NCBI GenBank assembly: GCA_009761415.1
Contig: QUOL01000002.1
Span: 2,232,001-2,296,000, forward strand
From: Sarcomyxa edulis
Taxonomy: Eukaryota > Basidiomycota > Agaricomycetes > Agaricales > Mycenaceae
Reading direction: 5' to 3'
Length of the DNA stretch: 64,000 bases
Shown here: one piece after another, positions 35,368-47,584 of the stretch
Layout: each line of letters starts with the position of its first letter
Numbering within the stretch: the stretch's first letter is position 1
Made by a program: the position numbers and the translations under genes
Notes under the pieces: model-generated
What the model was told of the DNA's origin: nothing
What the model saw: only the letters and a program-made list of their open reading frames with translations
The model's database searches: none

Positions 35368-35617
35368 GGGTATAAAAATGCTGGATTATAGGATACCGAT
35401 GAACGTGGGACCTCCTGGTACTGAAAAGGGAGCTAAAGAACAACGAAAACAACGTAAGTCCTCTCAGAAGTTCCACAGAGTCTGAGTTGAAACAGACATT
35501 TTGAGTTGGACGGGTGTGCGAGTCGGAGTCCCAAAAAAACCTCTACAGCTCTCTACAGCTTCACTTTGCTTCACCAACGCTGCTAGGTGCTACTCGTCCT
35601 GGCATCCGCCATCCACG
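35368..35617. promoter_or_regulatory. Divergent promoter between Caf16-type and Air-type genes
   Basis: These 250 bp lie between two divergent ATGs. No TATA box was recognised. A plus-strand ATG at 35501 is in frame with the Air-type gene and could be a longer start. Confidence 0.4.
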
Positions 35618-37799
35618 ATGGCATTTGCCCAGGCAGAAGTCATTGATCTCACTACACCTCCCCCAGAGTCAGCACCACCAGAAATTATCGTATTGGATTC
35701 CGACGAACCCAACGCTGCACAATTGCAAACGTCTGGCCAGGGCGTGGACGCAAGTCCGGACAAGGAAAAGAAGAGATCGGTCAAACGAAAGAGGAGCAAG
35801 AGGAAGTCTTTGGTGGATACTGAAAGTACGCGACCTTCGAGAGAGCAGTCTCGGGAGAGAGGCGGTTCCAAACACCAGAAGCGAACCGGGGAATATAATA
35901 ACGGTACTCCAGAAGATAAAGGTGAGCTAAAACTTGGGCGACCACAGGGGCAGAAGTAACAAATCTACCAGATCGAAATCTTTCTACGCGTACTCGTCGT
36001 TCGCGTTCGCGATCCCCAGTTCCCCGCCGAAAAACACATCGTGGCGCCCGCTCCCCGACACCCCCTCGGACCCCTGCAACAGATTTATTCTTCGTAGATG
36101 TCAAGCCTGTCCCTCTTCCCCCGACACAGCCTGCAACTGCCGCAGAAACCGACTTGGCAGAACAGAATCGCAAGCTTTTACTCCCAGAGCATGTCTCGGT
36201 ACATGGAAATGCCCCCATTGAGATTCTCCCTCCACTTGACCTCGACACAGACGAGGAAGACTATATTGAGTACCTTGATTATGATACCCGTCCAGTCAGT
36301 TTATCTCTATCCATCGCATATCGCGACTTCGACTAATCGGCATTTCTAATTTCTTCATTCCAAGGGTCTAGTGCGATATTATGATGCTCAACCTGATGAT
36401 GAGAATGACGAGAAGAAGGGTGTACCGACCAAGACCGTCTGTAAAAATTGTGGAGCGGAAGGAAAACATTTGACCTGGGAGTGTCCTGTAATAATCGTTC
36501 GTACATCTCATCTCCACATGATAACTCGTGTTTTAAAATTATCTCGCTCAGTGTCTAACCTGTGGAGCCCGAGACGAACATCTCACTCGAAGTTGCCCGA
36601 TTAGCAAGACTTGTTTCAATTGTGGTATGAAGGGACATATCAATAGTGTGCGTGATACGCTCTATATATTCTTTCGTTTGACAACTTCACCTGACTCTAT
36701 TTCCAGGCATGCCCGAATCCGCGTTTGAACCACTATGCAAACTCTGGTGAATACAATGATTGTGATAGGTGTGGATCTCGTGCCCATAAAACCAATGTTA
36801 GTCTATCCTCGTTCCCATTCTCATTGAGATCTCACCCCCACGTTTTACAGGAATGCCCGAGTCTATGGCGGTTATACGAGTATCTCACTGATGATCAGAG
36901 AGACGCCACTCTCCGTAATCGCATAGAGAAAAGCAAATTCACTCTAGGTCAAGGCGGTGAGGGTTACATCGCTACTGACGAATGGTGCTACAACTGTGGC
37001 GGCTCCGGCCATTGGGGTGACGTTCGTTCAATCTTTACATCACTTTCTAGAGGCCTTGTCGTCTAACTCTTGTTCAATATAGGATTGCATGGATTTACCT
37101 CACCCATACGACCGACCAAACGAGCCAAGTTGCTTCAGTGCGTACAACACCCGATCTGGACCGTTTTTCGACGCTACAGCCGACCCTACCCCCTCTACAT
37201 CCCATCGCCGGGAACTACGCGAATGGGAAAGAGAAGGTGGTCCTGGGTTACCCGAGGGCTGGGGCGACAATGCCCCAGAAAACGTCGGCAAGAAAGGTAG
37301 ACGAAAAGAGGTACAAAAAATGGAACGAAGAGCAAAGGAGCAACAGACCGATGACGATCCGGATGATTGGTTTGGCAATCCTAAGAATCTACGAATTCGT
37401 GGTGCAGCTGCGCCGGTTGCGTCGGGTTACTCGCAGCGGCAGGGTGGTGGGGGCGGAAATGGGCCTAAGAAGATTACTTTCGGATCCTCGATTCGGGATG
37501 CTGGGCGACAGTTTCAACCTGTTGCATCTGCTGGTTTGCCGAATCGGCCTGCAGCATCAACGCGCGAAGAGGAGCGTGTTGGCTCTCGTGGTAAATATGC
37601 CTATGATCCGACGAGAGCTCATCGACCTTTACCAAGTGTCGATCTCAACAATAACAACTACAACAACAACAATCAACGGAATGGAGGAGGGCGGGAACGG
37701 GAACATAACAAAACTAGAGATAGAGACAGGGATAGAAATAGAGACAGAAATCGTCGAGACGATCCAGGTCCCCGCTACAAAGGAGGTTATTCTCGATGA
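35618..37799 (+). CDS. Air1/Air2-type zinc-knuckle protein of the TRAMP complex
   Basis: Seven exons: 35618-35921, 35972-36294, 36365-36496, 36552-36647, 36707-36796, 36851-37021 and 37083-37799, giving 610 residues. An acidic N-terminus with basic nuclear-localisation stretches (KKRSVKRKRSKRKS, RTRRSRSRSPVPRRK) precedes five CCHC-type zinc knuckles. These begin CKNCGAEGKHLTWEC, CLTCGARDEHLTRSC, CFNCGMKGHINSAC, CDRCGSRAHKTNEC and CYNCGGSGHWGDDC. Several introns fall inside or between knuckles. Knuckle count and spacing match Air1/Air2, which present RNA to Mtr4 and a Trf4-type polymerase for exosome degradation. The C-terminus is low-complexity (poly-Asn, then alternating Arg/Asp). An upstream in-frame ATG at 35501 would add 39 residues; I prefer 35618 because the extension is unlike the family. 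Confidence 0.88.
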
Positions 37800-38140
37800 A
37801 GACGTGTGGAAAATTATGATAGCGACCTATGTTGTATGTACTTATGGGTCCATATGTACGGTAGATGTGATACCAATTCATGATCCACGGAAGGAAATCA
37901 TTGATCCCATACTTCTCAACACCCAAACTGAGTAGAAACTTGATGATCATGAACATTTATTCAATATCTGCGTAAGTAGTATAGGCTGGCCGGCTAAAAT
38001 ACACTGGACGTCACGTAATGTTACAGGTAGTGATATGTAGAGAAGTCAAAGCAATGCGGGTAGACGTTAGTGGAGGCAAATGAGGGTGAGATATATGCAG
38101 AAAAAAGAGATACGAAAGAACGTGAACACAGCGAGAAGGG
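37800..38140. terminator. Convergent 3' flanks of the Air-type and IQGAP genes
   Basis: These 341 bp lie between two convergent stop codons. No gene is supported; the polyadenylation sites of both genes are expected here, but no strong signal stands out. Confidence 0.35.
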
Positions 38141-41100
38141 TTATATGTAGAACCTGTTCAACAATCTCGACGTTAGTACGAACAAAAAGACTGATAGTTC
38201 ATGACGCACTTCTTGTTTATCTGATACAAGAAAAGGTTGAGGTTGAGTTTGACTATGCCCTTGAATACAGATAGTGACGGCCGGTTCTCGAATTGAGCTT
38301 GCAATAGATCCTCTATCCGGATGTCCTCCGAAGCAATCTTGGACGTGATACTGAGGACGGTGTTCTCGAGGAGCAGTGTGAAAACTCCTGCCGTGTTTGA
38401 CGAGATGGTGAGATGAATTTTGTCGAATTGGCGTGGAGAATATTGATCGACAGAGAGCAAGATCCCTTTTTCGTACAGATATTTGGCTGTATATAGGAAC
38501 GAACCGAATTGGGGAGATTTGCCTGACTTTTGTAGATCTCGAAGGTGGAAGTACTGCTTCGTGAAAGGAAGCACGAAACGTTTTTTTCTGCCCAAATAAG
38601 TAAGCAACAGCCTCAAGCAGAACAAAGATTTGCATACCCTTTGCCTCGCTGCATGGTGTTCATGGCCGTCTCGACGTAGTCGTGATAGCTGTTGATTTGC
38701 TCTTCGAAATACTTCTTGCGTTCAGCTAGATGTTGCAATGCACCGTTCATACTCTCCATCTCCTGTTGTCTTTGCAGCCGTTTCCGGTGCTTGCTACGAA
38801 CATCGACAGCGATGGCGTTGAGTACACCTTGGAAACCGTCATTGCGCGTGATTTTGCCTTGCGTTTCCAGTTGCAAAAGGAAGGAGATCGCGAGCGCTTT
38901 GACAGCTTTGAAATTCAGTCTACTCGCAGACGTCAACTAGATGGTCAAGAGTAGAAGTAGTGGATTGCTCACGATCGGATATCTTCAAGACGATAGGCAG
39001 ATTCTGCCGCAGCTGTTGAAGGTTGGCGCCCTGGATGTGACCGTGTCTGTTCACTCTCTGTTTCGCTTTCCAATATATTCTCCCAAATAAGCTCGTCGTC
39101 ATCCGTCACGGGCCGCATCAGTGATTCGACCAAATCCTGAGCAGGTTGTACACGAAGAATAGCCAAAACTCCACGCTTAGCTTGGACCCAAAGCGCCTTC
39201 TCCTCCGCATGAGGATCTGAGAGAACATGTATAAGCATCTAGGGATGAAGAAACCCGAAAGATGGCCTACCTCGAACATTCGCAAATCGGTTGGTGAGCT
39301 CTAATGTGATAGCTTTGTCCCTGGCATCTTTCAATTCATCACTTCCTAGATTCGGCACACCATCTAGTTCAGTGAGGATGACTTTGAGAGTATCGTCATG
39401 ACCAACGGTCTGATTCATGGTTCGTAAGGGCGATGGTTCAAACAGGATCAGTGAAGACTTACCAGATAATCCTGATGCTGAGATAGTAAGGAATGCATAG
39501 CATAAATCTCATTAGGAGAGATGTATATTGGCTTTGGTTGCACGGTAGCATCCAAGAACTCGTGCGCATGGAACTCAGTCTCTGCGTCGGGAATATTGGT
39601 TACTGCAGAATCACCGAGTCAAAAAAAAATATGATCGGATGAGAAGCTGTTTTCTTACTCTCAACCATCCATGCTGTCATCTGTGTGATAGCCTTCCGCA
39701 CGTAGTCGTTTATCGGGATGTAGTTCGGGTTATCGTCGCCGAACTCAACACCACTGGTGATCTGGGCAAGTATCTTAGAAATCTGGGCCAGGTTCTTGCG
39801 AGCGGCTATATCCACAGTAGTTGAGACGATATCAAAGGTTTCTGGGGTACTGTGGGCGGTGCCGTTAGTTGGAAACGAGGAGGTGTATCAAGATAAGCAC
39901 TCGCATTATAGCAGGGTTGATATATCGGTAATAAACGAGCCTTCCGATGCACGCAGCGTATGCCTCTTCAGGAGCATCAGGGAATTTCTCCTGATGGCAA
40001 GAGATTGGATTAAGACCATGAGATCATCGTAGTACACTTACTCGGAGGGCTATGAGCGTTTCTCGAGCCAGATAACGCATCCCATATGGCATCTTCTTGG
40101 TCGATTGCGTGATGGCGGTCACAAAAGCCTCTGTCCACCATTGAAGAACTTGGAGATCTACTGGAATTAGACGGGGGTTAGGGAAGAATACTATGACCAC
40201 GTACGACGAATGTACTCTGCTCTGGTATCAGGGTCATTCAAGGCCTGATAAAACGGAACGTCTTTCTGTTGCGAAGTAGGTGTTCCAGTTCTCATTTCCT
40301 CGATGTCTAATCTGGTGCGATGTATCTGGTGCTAGATGAGGAGAAATTTCGACGCAATATGCATACTCGAGGACATACCGCGGAAGGATCTGCCTCCAGA
40401 TCGAGATCATCGGAAGAAATTACTTCCCGGATGATTGGCTGGAGAGTTTCCCTGGCGTACACTATCTGCTTCGGTCGAGCATAATGCACGGCGATGTTGA
40501 TGTAAATGGGATGACTATGGATGACTTCCTCGAGGGAGTTAGCTGAGGTGACTTCTTCCCGAATAGCAATCTACAACAAATGAGATTCAATCGAGCGGCG
40601 AATGATACTAACTGACCTGGAACAGTTTCAGAAGGAGAAAATCTTCCCGACGATCTTGGCCATATCCGAAGAGGGTCAATACAACTCGTTCAGTGAACCG
40701 TCTGTTCTTCTCCGATGTGTTGTCGTTGGACATACAAAGAAAGAGTCGGCTGAGATACTCCCCTCTTGTCTGCAGGAGATAAAATAGCTGTTGGTACAAC
40801 TCCAGCTTACGCTTGGCGGCATGATCCAATGTATTGGGACCAGAAAAAGGGTCTCCGTGAGCGGCGAGAAGTGAAGCCCTGGCGGCATGGGCCGCTGCAC
40901 TGTCCGCCCCATGCCGTCTTCGTGCTTTGATAACTTCCTCGAAGCTCTTGACGTTCTGTACAACAAGAGCGATTTTGACATCCAGATCACTAACGTCGCT
41001 CTCCAAAGCTTGGTTTTCCCGGATACTTTCCACCACCTTTTTCCTTAGTCGCTCCACTTTGATCTCTTCTTGGAAATCCGCTTCAGAGTCATCCAATAGA

Positions 41101-44100
41101 TGCACGAAATTCTTGATGGTTCCAACCGTGACGTTTTTGCCCAACGTCAATTGTCTGTATTGTTCTCTCGTCTCCTTAGCACGGAAAAGCGACTGAATCT
41201 TGACGACTTTACTAAGATTGGCCCGATAGTATTCCATTTTCGCACGGAAAGATCGTCTCACGAGAGCGCCACGCAACATTGCCTGTAAGAGTGTGGCCAC
41301 AGGGTGGCTTCTGTGAAGGTGGTTTCTCCACGCGATATAATCCCGCCGAACGAGAGCACCACGGGCTGTAGACTGTAGGCCAACAACATCAGGTTCCGCA
41401 AACTCGAAAGATCGATTGAGTTCCTGGTGTCTTTTGCGGACTAAAGCAGCACGAGCCAGTGCTTGGAAGCCACCGACCGCAACAGTGACCTTGACCTCAG
41501 AGAGCGCCTTTGAGACGTTCTTATGGTGCTGACGAGCGATATTGGCTCGAGCCCGAGCCTGAAGACCAATGAGCATGGGTGTGGCCTTTCGAAGGCCTCG
41601 GATCAGGGACAACAATCGTTTTCTAGCAAGGTATGTGCGAACAGCGGCTTGTATGCGAACGACCACGTGCGTTACATCTTCCAGCTTGGCCATCTGTGTC
41701 CGCATACGTCTACGCATAAGAAGGCCTCTGCAATGGGCTTGCAGAGCAACGAAACTGCTGTTCAGGCTGTTTAGCAATTGCGCGCGGCGAAGCGCCTTGT
41801 TTCGTTCGAGAGCACCTCGTGCATGAGCCTGCAGCGCTACGATGGAAAGGTTGACTAATGGTGTGGCAAAGGTCTTGGAAACTTCTTTATGCGTGTTTCG
41901 GGTGATCTGAGCTCGAGCTACCGACTGCAACTTGGTAATGGTGAAGGTACTGTTTCGAAGCGCTAATTTTAGTCGAGCGTATTTTCGTCGCTGGAGGACG
42001 CCGCGAGCCTGAGCTTGGACCTTGATGACAGAGTCCACAGATCCTTTGATTCTGCGCAGTTTCAAAAGCCACTGCCTTCTTGCGATCAAAGCGCGTGCTG
42101 CACTTTGTAAGGAAACTACCCATGGTGTAAGGTCTGCCTGGGTTTGGCGCTGTTTATCCATACGCCTCCGAGCAAGTGCCCCACGGCAATGAGCTTGCAA
42201 TTTCAAGACATGACGTTCGGTGAGACGTAAAGGTCCCTTCAGATTGGCCTGAGCTCTTCGGATGAGAAATCCTCGCGCAAGACACTGTGTAGCAATGATA
42301 GCGGTCTCGTTCTCGAGGAGTAAACGATCACGACCTAATTCCAAGCAAAGAGATAGATTAGTCTACACAGCGATGACGACTACATAGAATACGTACGTTC
42401 ATCTTCGGTCTCGACTTCCACCTCGGGCTCTTCGTTGATCTCCTTCGCCAATTCTCTGCCGACGTTACCGAAATTTGGCATGATAACACCTGCGTCCTTG
42501 AGACCTTTTTGGGTTCTCTGAAGCTGATCGTCGGAGAACTGCAGTTGGCCAAGTAAGTTCCCAATTCGTTCGGCCATACCACGACGCGCAAGAAGATGAC
42601 TGATGTCACACTGGTCAGATTGCAGCACAAAAGTCAATCGATGTTTGATTCACCTTAGTGCATGGATACAATATATCACTTTCGGCATATTCTTCTTCTC
42701 GTAGAGATCAGTGAGCTCGAAGATGAATCCCTGTTACCAGATTAATTTCGTCATTACTAAGATCTCTGGAAAACGTACTTCAGGCAAGCCAACTTCTCGA
42801 ACGAAAATGAAGAAATAATTGATATTATCGGAATGCCGGAAATCCAGCTTCGGAGCCTGTGACCACAATGAATTAGCACTCACATTGTTCTGGTATCAAT
42901 GAGTTTCTGACCTCGTAGATCTTTCGTACGGCTTGCTCGCCTTGGAACGCTCTCACGAGCTTTGCAAGAACGACTCCGTTTCTCAGACCTTCCTCCATTT
43001 CCACGACACCAAATTCCAACTCCTCTCCAAGACAGCCTTCAATCCATTGCTGTGCCTCACCCACATGACAGAGATATTCGTACGCTTGTATAAGATGCCG
43101 TTGCGTATCAGCCCAGAGTCCTCTAAGGAGTCTGGAGGAAGGGAGAGGAGAAACGGGAGTACTCGGTGCCTTGTCTCGCGACAATCGCAATCTACCAGGG
43201 ATACCAACGACACCATCAGCACTGCTCACGGGTGGGACAACAGCGTCATGTTTTCGAGGCGTCTCTGGTAACTCCTTGTCCAACTCTCTCAGACGTCTTT
43301 CCCTCTTTTCTCGACGCGTGATAGCTTCCTCTTCTCTATGATCTGTTACTTCCTCGTCAGGACCATCCCCACTTGCAATGCGAGGTAAATGTCTTCCCAA
43401 TTTACGACCCACGACGAGATTGTCCCCGTAAGTCGAAGCTTTCTTGTTCGACATATAAGAACTTCGATAAGGAGTTGGAGACATTACAGATGTGATCGGA
43501 GATGAAGGTGCTGGGGACGCTGCGGAGACTGGAAAGCTCTCCGCAGAGCTTGACGTGCTTACAGAGAAGCTAGACACTGGCCGTCGCCTATCCTTGAGAG
43601 GAGATGGTGAGGTCGGATGAAGACTTCCATAGAGCGATGTAGGACGCGGAGTAGGAGTAGATGCCGGAGATGGACTATGTGATAGATAAGACGCGCTCGA
43701 CGACGTGTTTGAAGAGAAATTGCTTGCTTCAGAGCTCTTCAATGACCCTGACCAAGCTGGGGGAGAAGCAGAACTATCCAGAGTATTGGACCGACGGTAT
43801 CTTGCAGGTGGCGAGGGATCCGATGAAGGAAATGTAAATCCTCCTAGTTGTCTAGTACCTGGAGTAGATGAACTCTGGGAAGAATGTAAGGTAGGGAGGT
43901 GAATACGATGAGTGGGGGAGGAAAATAAGGGTGAGGGAGAGTCCGCTTCAACTGTGATACCCGTAGTGTTGGGCGAGAGAGGCGACGCGATTATGGGTGA
44001 AGGCAGAGTGCGTCGTTTGAGATATGTGGGGGTCCTGTACTGTTCAACCGCAGGGGACGCTTTAGCTGGTGGAGTCGACGGTCGATCGGACGAAGAAGAC

Positions 44101-44498
44101 GAGGAGCCAGTGGGTTCTGGTGAGTTGTGAAGAGTCGATAGAGACGAAGACCCGCTCCTTAATCCATCGCGAGTAGAGCTCACAGGTGAGTTGAGATCAT
44201 CTAGCGTTTCTGTCTTTGCTCTTTCTTCCCATTTCCCTCGTACAGCATCCAAACTACTCGCAACTCGATGTGTAGGAGTCCATCTCCTTGTAGCCGGTGG
44301 AGTGGCCGTAGAACCAGTGGTGTTTAAATTAGACAACAACGCATTGCTGGATTGCGAGCTACTCCGAGAAAGAGAATTTCCGCGTGCCATAGAGGAGGTG
44401 CGTTCCAGTAGTCTCGTCTGGTACGCAAAAGGACCAGGGGACGATGTGGATTTGGATCCGGAGGAAGCATTTGAAGATATCGAGTTGGAACGGTCCAT
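38141..44498 (-). CDS. IQG1: IQGAP-type cytokinesis scaffold (Iqg1/Rng2-like), 1,856 residues
   Basis: Sixteen exons on the minus strand: 42912-44498, 42779-42856, 42654-42730, 42397-42599, 40617-42334, 40382-40570, 40205-40331, 40042-40160, 39905-39990, 39659-39849, 39463-39602, 39271-39409, 38973-39216, 38638-38919, 38210-38587 and 38141-38153. The N-terminal 430 residues are Ser/Pro-rich and disordered. The calponin-homology domain begins near LIQAYEYLCHVGEAQQWIEG and continues into KLDFRHSDNINYFFIF. The 1.7-kb exon encodes more than ten IQ motifs (for example VVKIQSLFRAKETREQYR). A GAP-related domain follows, with YYRYINPAIITPETFD, the IQGAP signature. The RasGAP C-terminal domain ends at NLFLYQINKKFYI. 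IQGAPs bind F-actin, myosin light chains or calmodulin and Cdc42/Rho, and build the contractile ring. The intron after NPAI has a GC donor (39904). The last exon is only 13 nt. Confidence 0.93.
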
Positions 44499-44867
44499 TT
44501 CGTGGCTGAAGCAGCGTTGAGGTCGTAAAAGTCGTTATCAAGGTAGTTTGGAAGCCAGGTCGTCGTTGGCAGCAACGTCGCGAAGGATATCTGCAATAAA
44601 AATGTAGAAATTCGTTGAGAGCCCCGGGCAAAGTAACGAGGTGACGATTTCACCACGTGCTATACGCGCCAAATTCAGGTCTCACTCAAATCGTAGCGCA
44701 CTGCCAGGCACTGCCCGTGAGTCATACTGAATAGACGGTAAGTCCAGAGAAAACATGCATACTAGGTACATACTAGCAGTACATAGTGCAGTAGTATACA
44801 AAAAAGCAGGGTATAAATCCGCGAATATGGGGTGAACAAAATAATACATGAAAAAGTCCGTGGCAAA
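44499..44867. other. Intergenic: IQGAP promoter and 3' flank of the acyl-CoA synthetase
   Basis: These 369 bp contain no gene. The minus-strand promoter of the IQGAP gene should be within 44499-44700. Confidence 0.4.
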
Positions 44868-47584
44868 TCATAACTTTGCAAGGGGAGCGTTCAGATTGTC
44901 CAATGTCCTTCGATCAATCCACTCTGCTCTCGCGACCTTGCGTAACTCATTTTTCAGTATCTTTCCGGATGGTGTACGTTCTAAAAGATTACATTAGACG
45001 GTGAAGCTGTGAGAATATGATCAGGCACGTACCAAATGGTTGATCTTGTACAACTATCATTACAGGAACCGCAAACTTCGGAAGGCTGTAAGTTCAACGT
45101 GTTATCAGAGAGAGCAATTGACCACGAGATCAGGACAAATCCAACCTTCTACGGGCCAAGGAGATTAGCGAAGCTTCGGTCACTTGTCCGCGGAACGCTG
45201 GTTTCACAGAGATCACTGCAGCCACCAATTCTCCGAGTCGCTGGTCAGGCACTCCTACTGCAGCAACTTCGGAAACACCTGGATGTGCATATAAAGCATT
45301 TTCGACGGAGACAGAATCCTTTGGAGGATGTAGAGTTAGAAAATGACCGCCACAATTATATGAGAACATACAATGTTTTCTCCTCCACGGATGATGATGT
45401 CTTTTACTGTGAATGTTATCGTGAGTATCTGGATATGATATCTGTGCAATGATAGGATTCGTACTTCGGTCCCGAATATATAGGAAGCCATCTTCGTCTA
45501 CAAGCCCCACATCACCCGTTTTGAGCCAGCCGTCTTTAGTGATCGCCTTATCAGTGGCCTCTGCAGTTCTCGATTAGCTCTTCGAAAATTAGACGGTGAA
45601 ACAAATCGAAGTATTACCTGGATCCTGCCAATACTCCTTCATAACATTTGGTCCACGTCTGGGATTCATAACGGTCATTATTTACTATTTGAAGAGGAAT
45701 GTGGACGGTACTCACAACCAAACTTCTCCAATCTGTCCTGCAGGAAGACTCACATTGTCTTTGACTATCAACACATCGTTGACAGGTGTCGGCCTACCAC
45801 TAGTACCTCGTCGCATTAGCTTAAAATCACAAGGGGAGAGATCAGAATCACTAACGTGCTTGCAGGACGCGCCACATAGTCGTCCGCGGCCACACAGACC
45901 GCAATGGAATTAGTTTCAGTTAAGCCGTACCCTTGGCTCCTAAAGGTGCCTGTTAGCATGCATTAGACGCGATAGAAAGGGAGCTGACATGACGGCATTC
46001 GGAAAAACACGCCTTGCCCTCTCTGCCAAGGAATCTGGCGCTGGGGCACCGCCAAAAAGGAGTGAATCGATAGGATATCCAGCCAAAGAGCTTTCTGTCA
46101 GATCCGAGACCATCGATGGAACACTGTAAATAAGTTAGCTGAGTAGAAGAGCACAAAACAAGGTAGATCACTAACCCTCCCGCAACCGCAATATTCTCAT
46201 GCCTGATCAACCTGGATTCCAATTCCGATCCAGTTAGCCTAAAGAGTAATGATAAAGCATGATTCGTGATCACCTGGCAGCTAGAAGAAGTCAACAATAA
46301 GTCCTGTGTGAAAATTCGTGTATATGCATACCTTCTTCGGGCACCCATCTTCGCATCAGCACAATCTTCATGCCTGTAAGGCTAGCCATCATCTAGCGCA
46401 AATTCAGTATGACAGCAAAGAGTTTTAATGCAAATCATAATACGTACCGATAGGCTTGTGGACCCTGTTACATGAAACAGTGGAACGGGAACGAGGACTC
46501 CTTTTTGAGGACCATCTTGGACCATCTTTATGTTTTCTCCTCGTCGCAAAATAGCTCTTTGACTACCAACGAGGACCTTTAGAGAGTGTTAGGTAGTACT
46601 GGGCCAATATGGTGGAGAGTCACATACGTTGAGGACGTTGGTCAAAAACATGCGCTGGGTGCTCAAAACACCCTTCGGCAATCCAGTTCTACACCGGACT
46701 ACGTTAACTGGCACATTCGGATAGTTCGGAGCGACTAGAAACGACGTACGTTCCCGACGTAAAGATAATGGTCGCGTTGTCCTCGGGAAGAATGCGTGGG
46801 TCTTGCTCCAAGACTCTGCGAGTTTCTCCTCGGTACCTCTCGTATACATGTGCCCAGTTTTCCATGTTTCGCCATGCACCTTTGCCTTCGTGACTCTCAA
46901 GCACTAGAAAACCGGTCGTTCCTATCTCGTCTGCAAGCCGGGAGACGATAGGCTCCATGAGGTCAGCTCTCTCAGGGTCCATGACGATCAATCTGCATTG
47001 TGTATGAGATAGACAATAATGAAGGGATTCCAGTGGGAGCCAACTGGAACGTTGTACTCGTCAGATAGAAGAATGGGATAGACCATATGACTTGACTCAC
47101 GCGTTTGCAAGAACAGAAACTGCACCGATGAGATCTATACACCACAAGGTCACTAACGAATCTAATGCGTCATTTGGAAGGACTTACGGCATGCCCAAAA
47201 GGACACCAGATACTCTGGATAATTCCTCGAACAGATACCGACTCTGTCACCCTTCTGAATCCGATATATATTGCGATATATGCTTGCAGTCTTGATAGCG
47301 CGCTCTCGTATCTGACCAAAGGTAAAGCGCTGGTCCTCGAAGACAATGTATGTCCTGTCCGCGTGTTGGGTGGATGTCCATAGCCAGAAAGCGCGTAAAG
47401 AAGGCCATAGATTCTTGTATACGCGTTGAAGTCGACCATCGACCAAGACTGTCTGAAGCTCGTGCAGACTTCCTGGAGAGCATAGGATGGTGTCGGCTAA
47501 GGATTCAAAAGTCAGATAGAGAGAGTAGGAGGTAGGTAGTATCTATTTACTTTCAGATAAAGTGCGTTTCGGACTCCAAGGCAT
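44868..47584 (-). CDS. AMP-forming acyl-CoA synthetase, probably peroxisomal
   Basis: Multi-exon minus-strand gene from MPWSPKRTLSE (47584) to the stop at 44868. Motifs are in family order: YIVFEDQRFTFGQIRERA near the N-terminus, the AMP-binding loop IIFTSGTTGLPKGVLSTQR (split by an intron), VPLFHVTGS, GGAPAPDSLAERARRVFP, QGYGLTETNSIAVC, GQIGEVWLRGPNVMKEYW, GWLKTGDVGLVDEDGFLYI and RIKDIIIRGGENI. The catalytic Lys lies in RTPSGKILKNELRK. The last three residues are AKL, a peroxisomal PTS1 signal. It joins a carboxylic acid (fatty or aryl) to CoA through an acyl-AMP; the chain length or acid cannot be told. Peroxisomal location suggests beta-oxidation feed-in. Small in-frame exons make the inner borders less certain, so I give only the span. 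Confidence 0.88.

Noticed and set aside
43912..44520. Plus-strand ORFs with Glu/Gly/Val-rich text
   Set aside because: Shadows of the Ser/Pro-rich head of the IQGAP gene.
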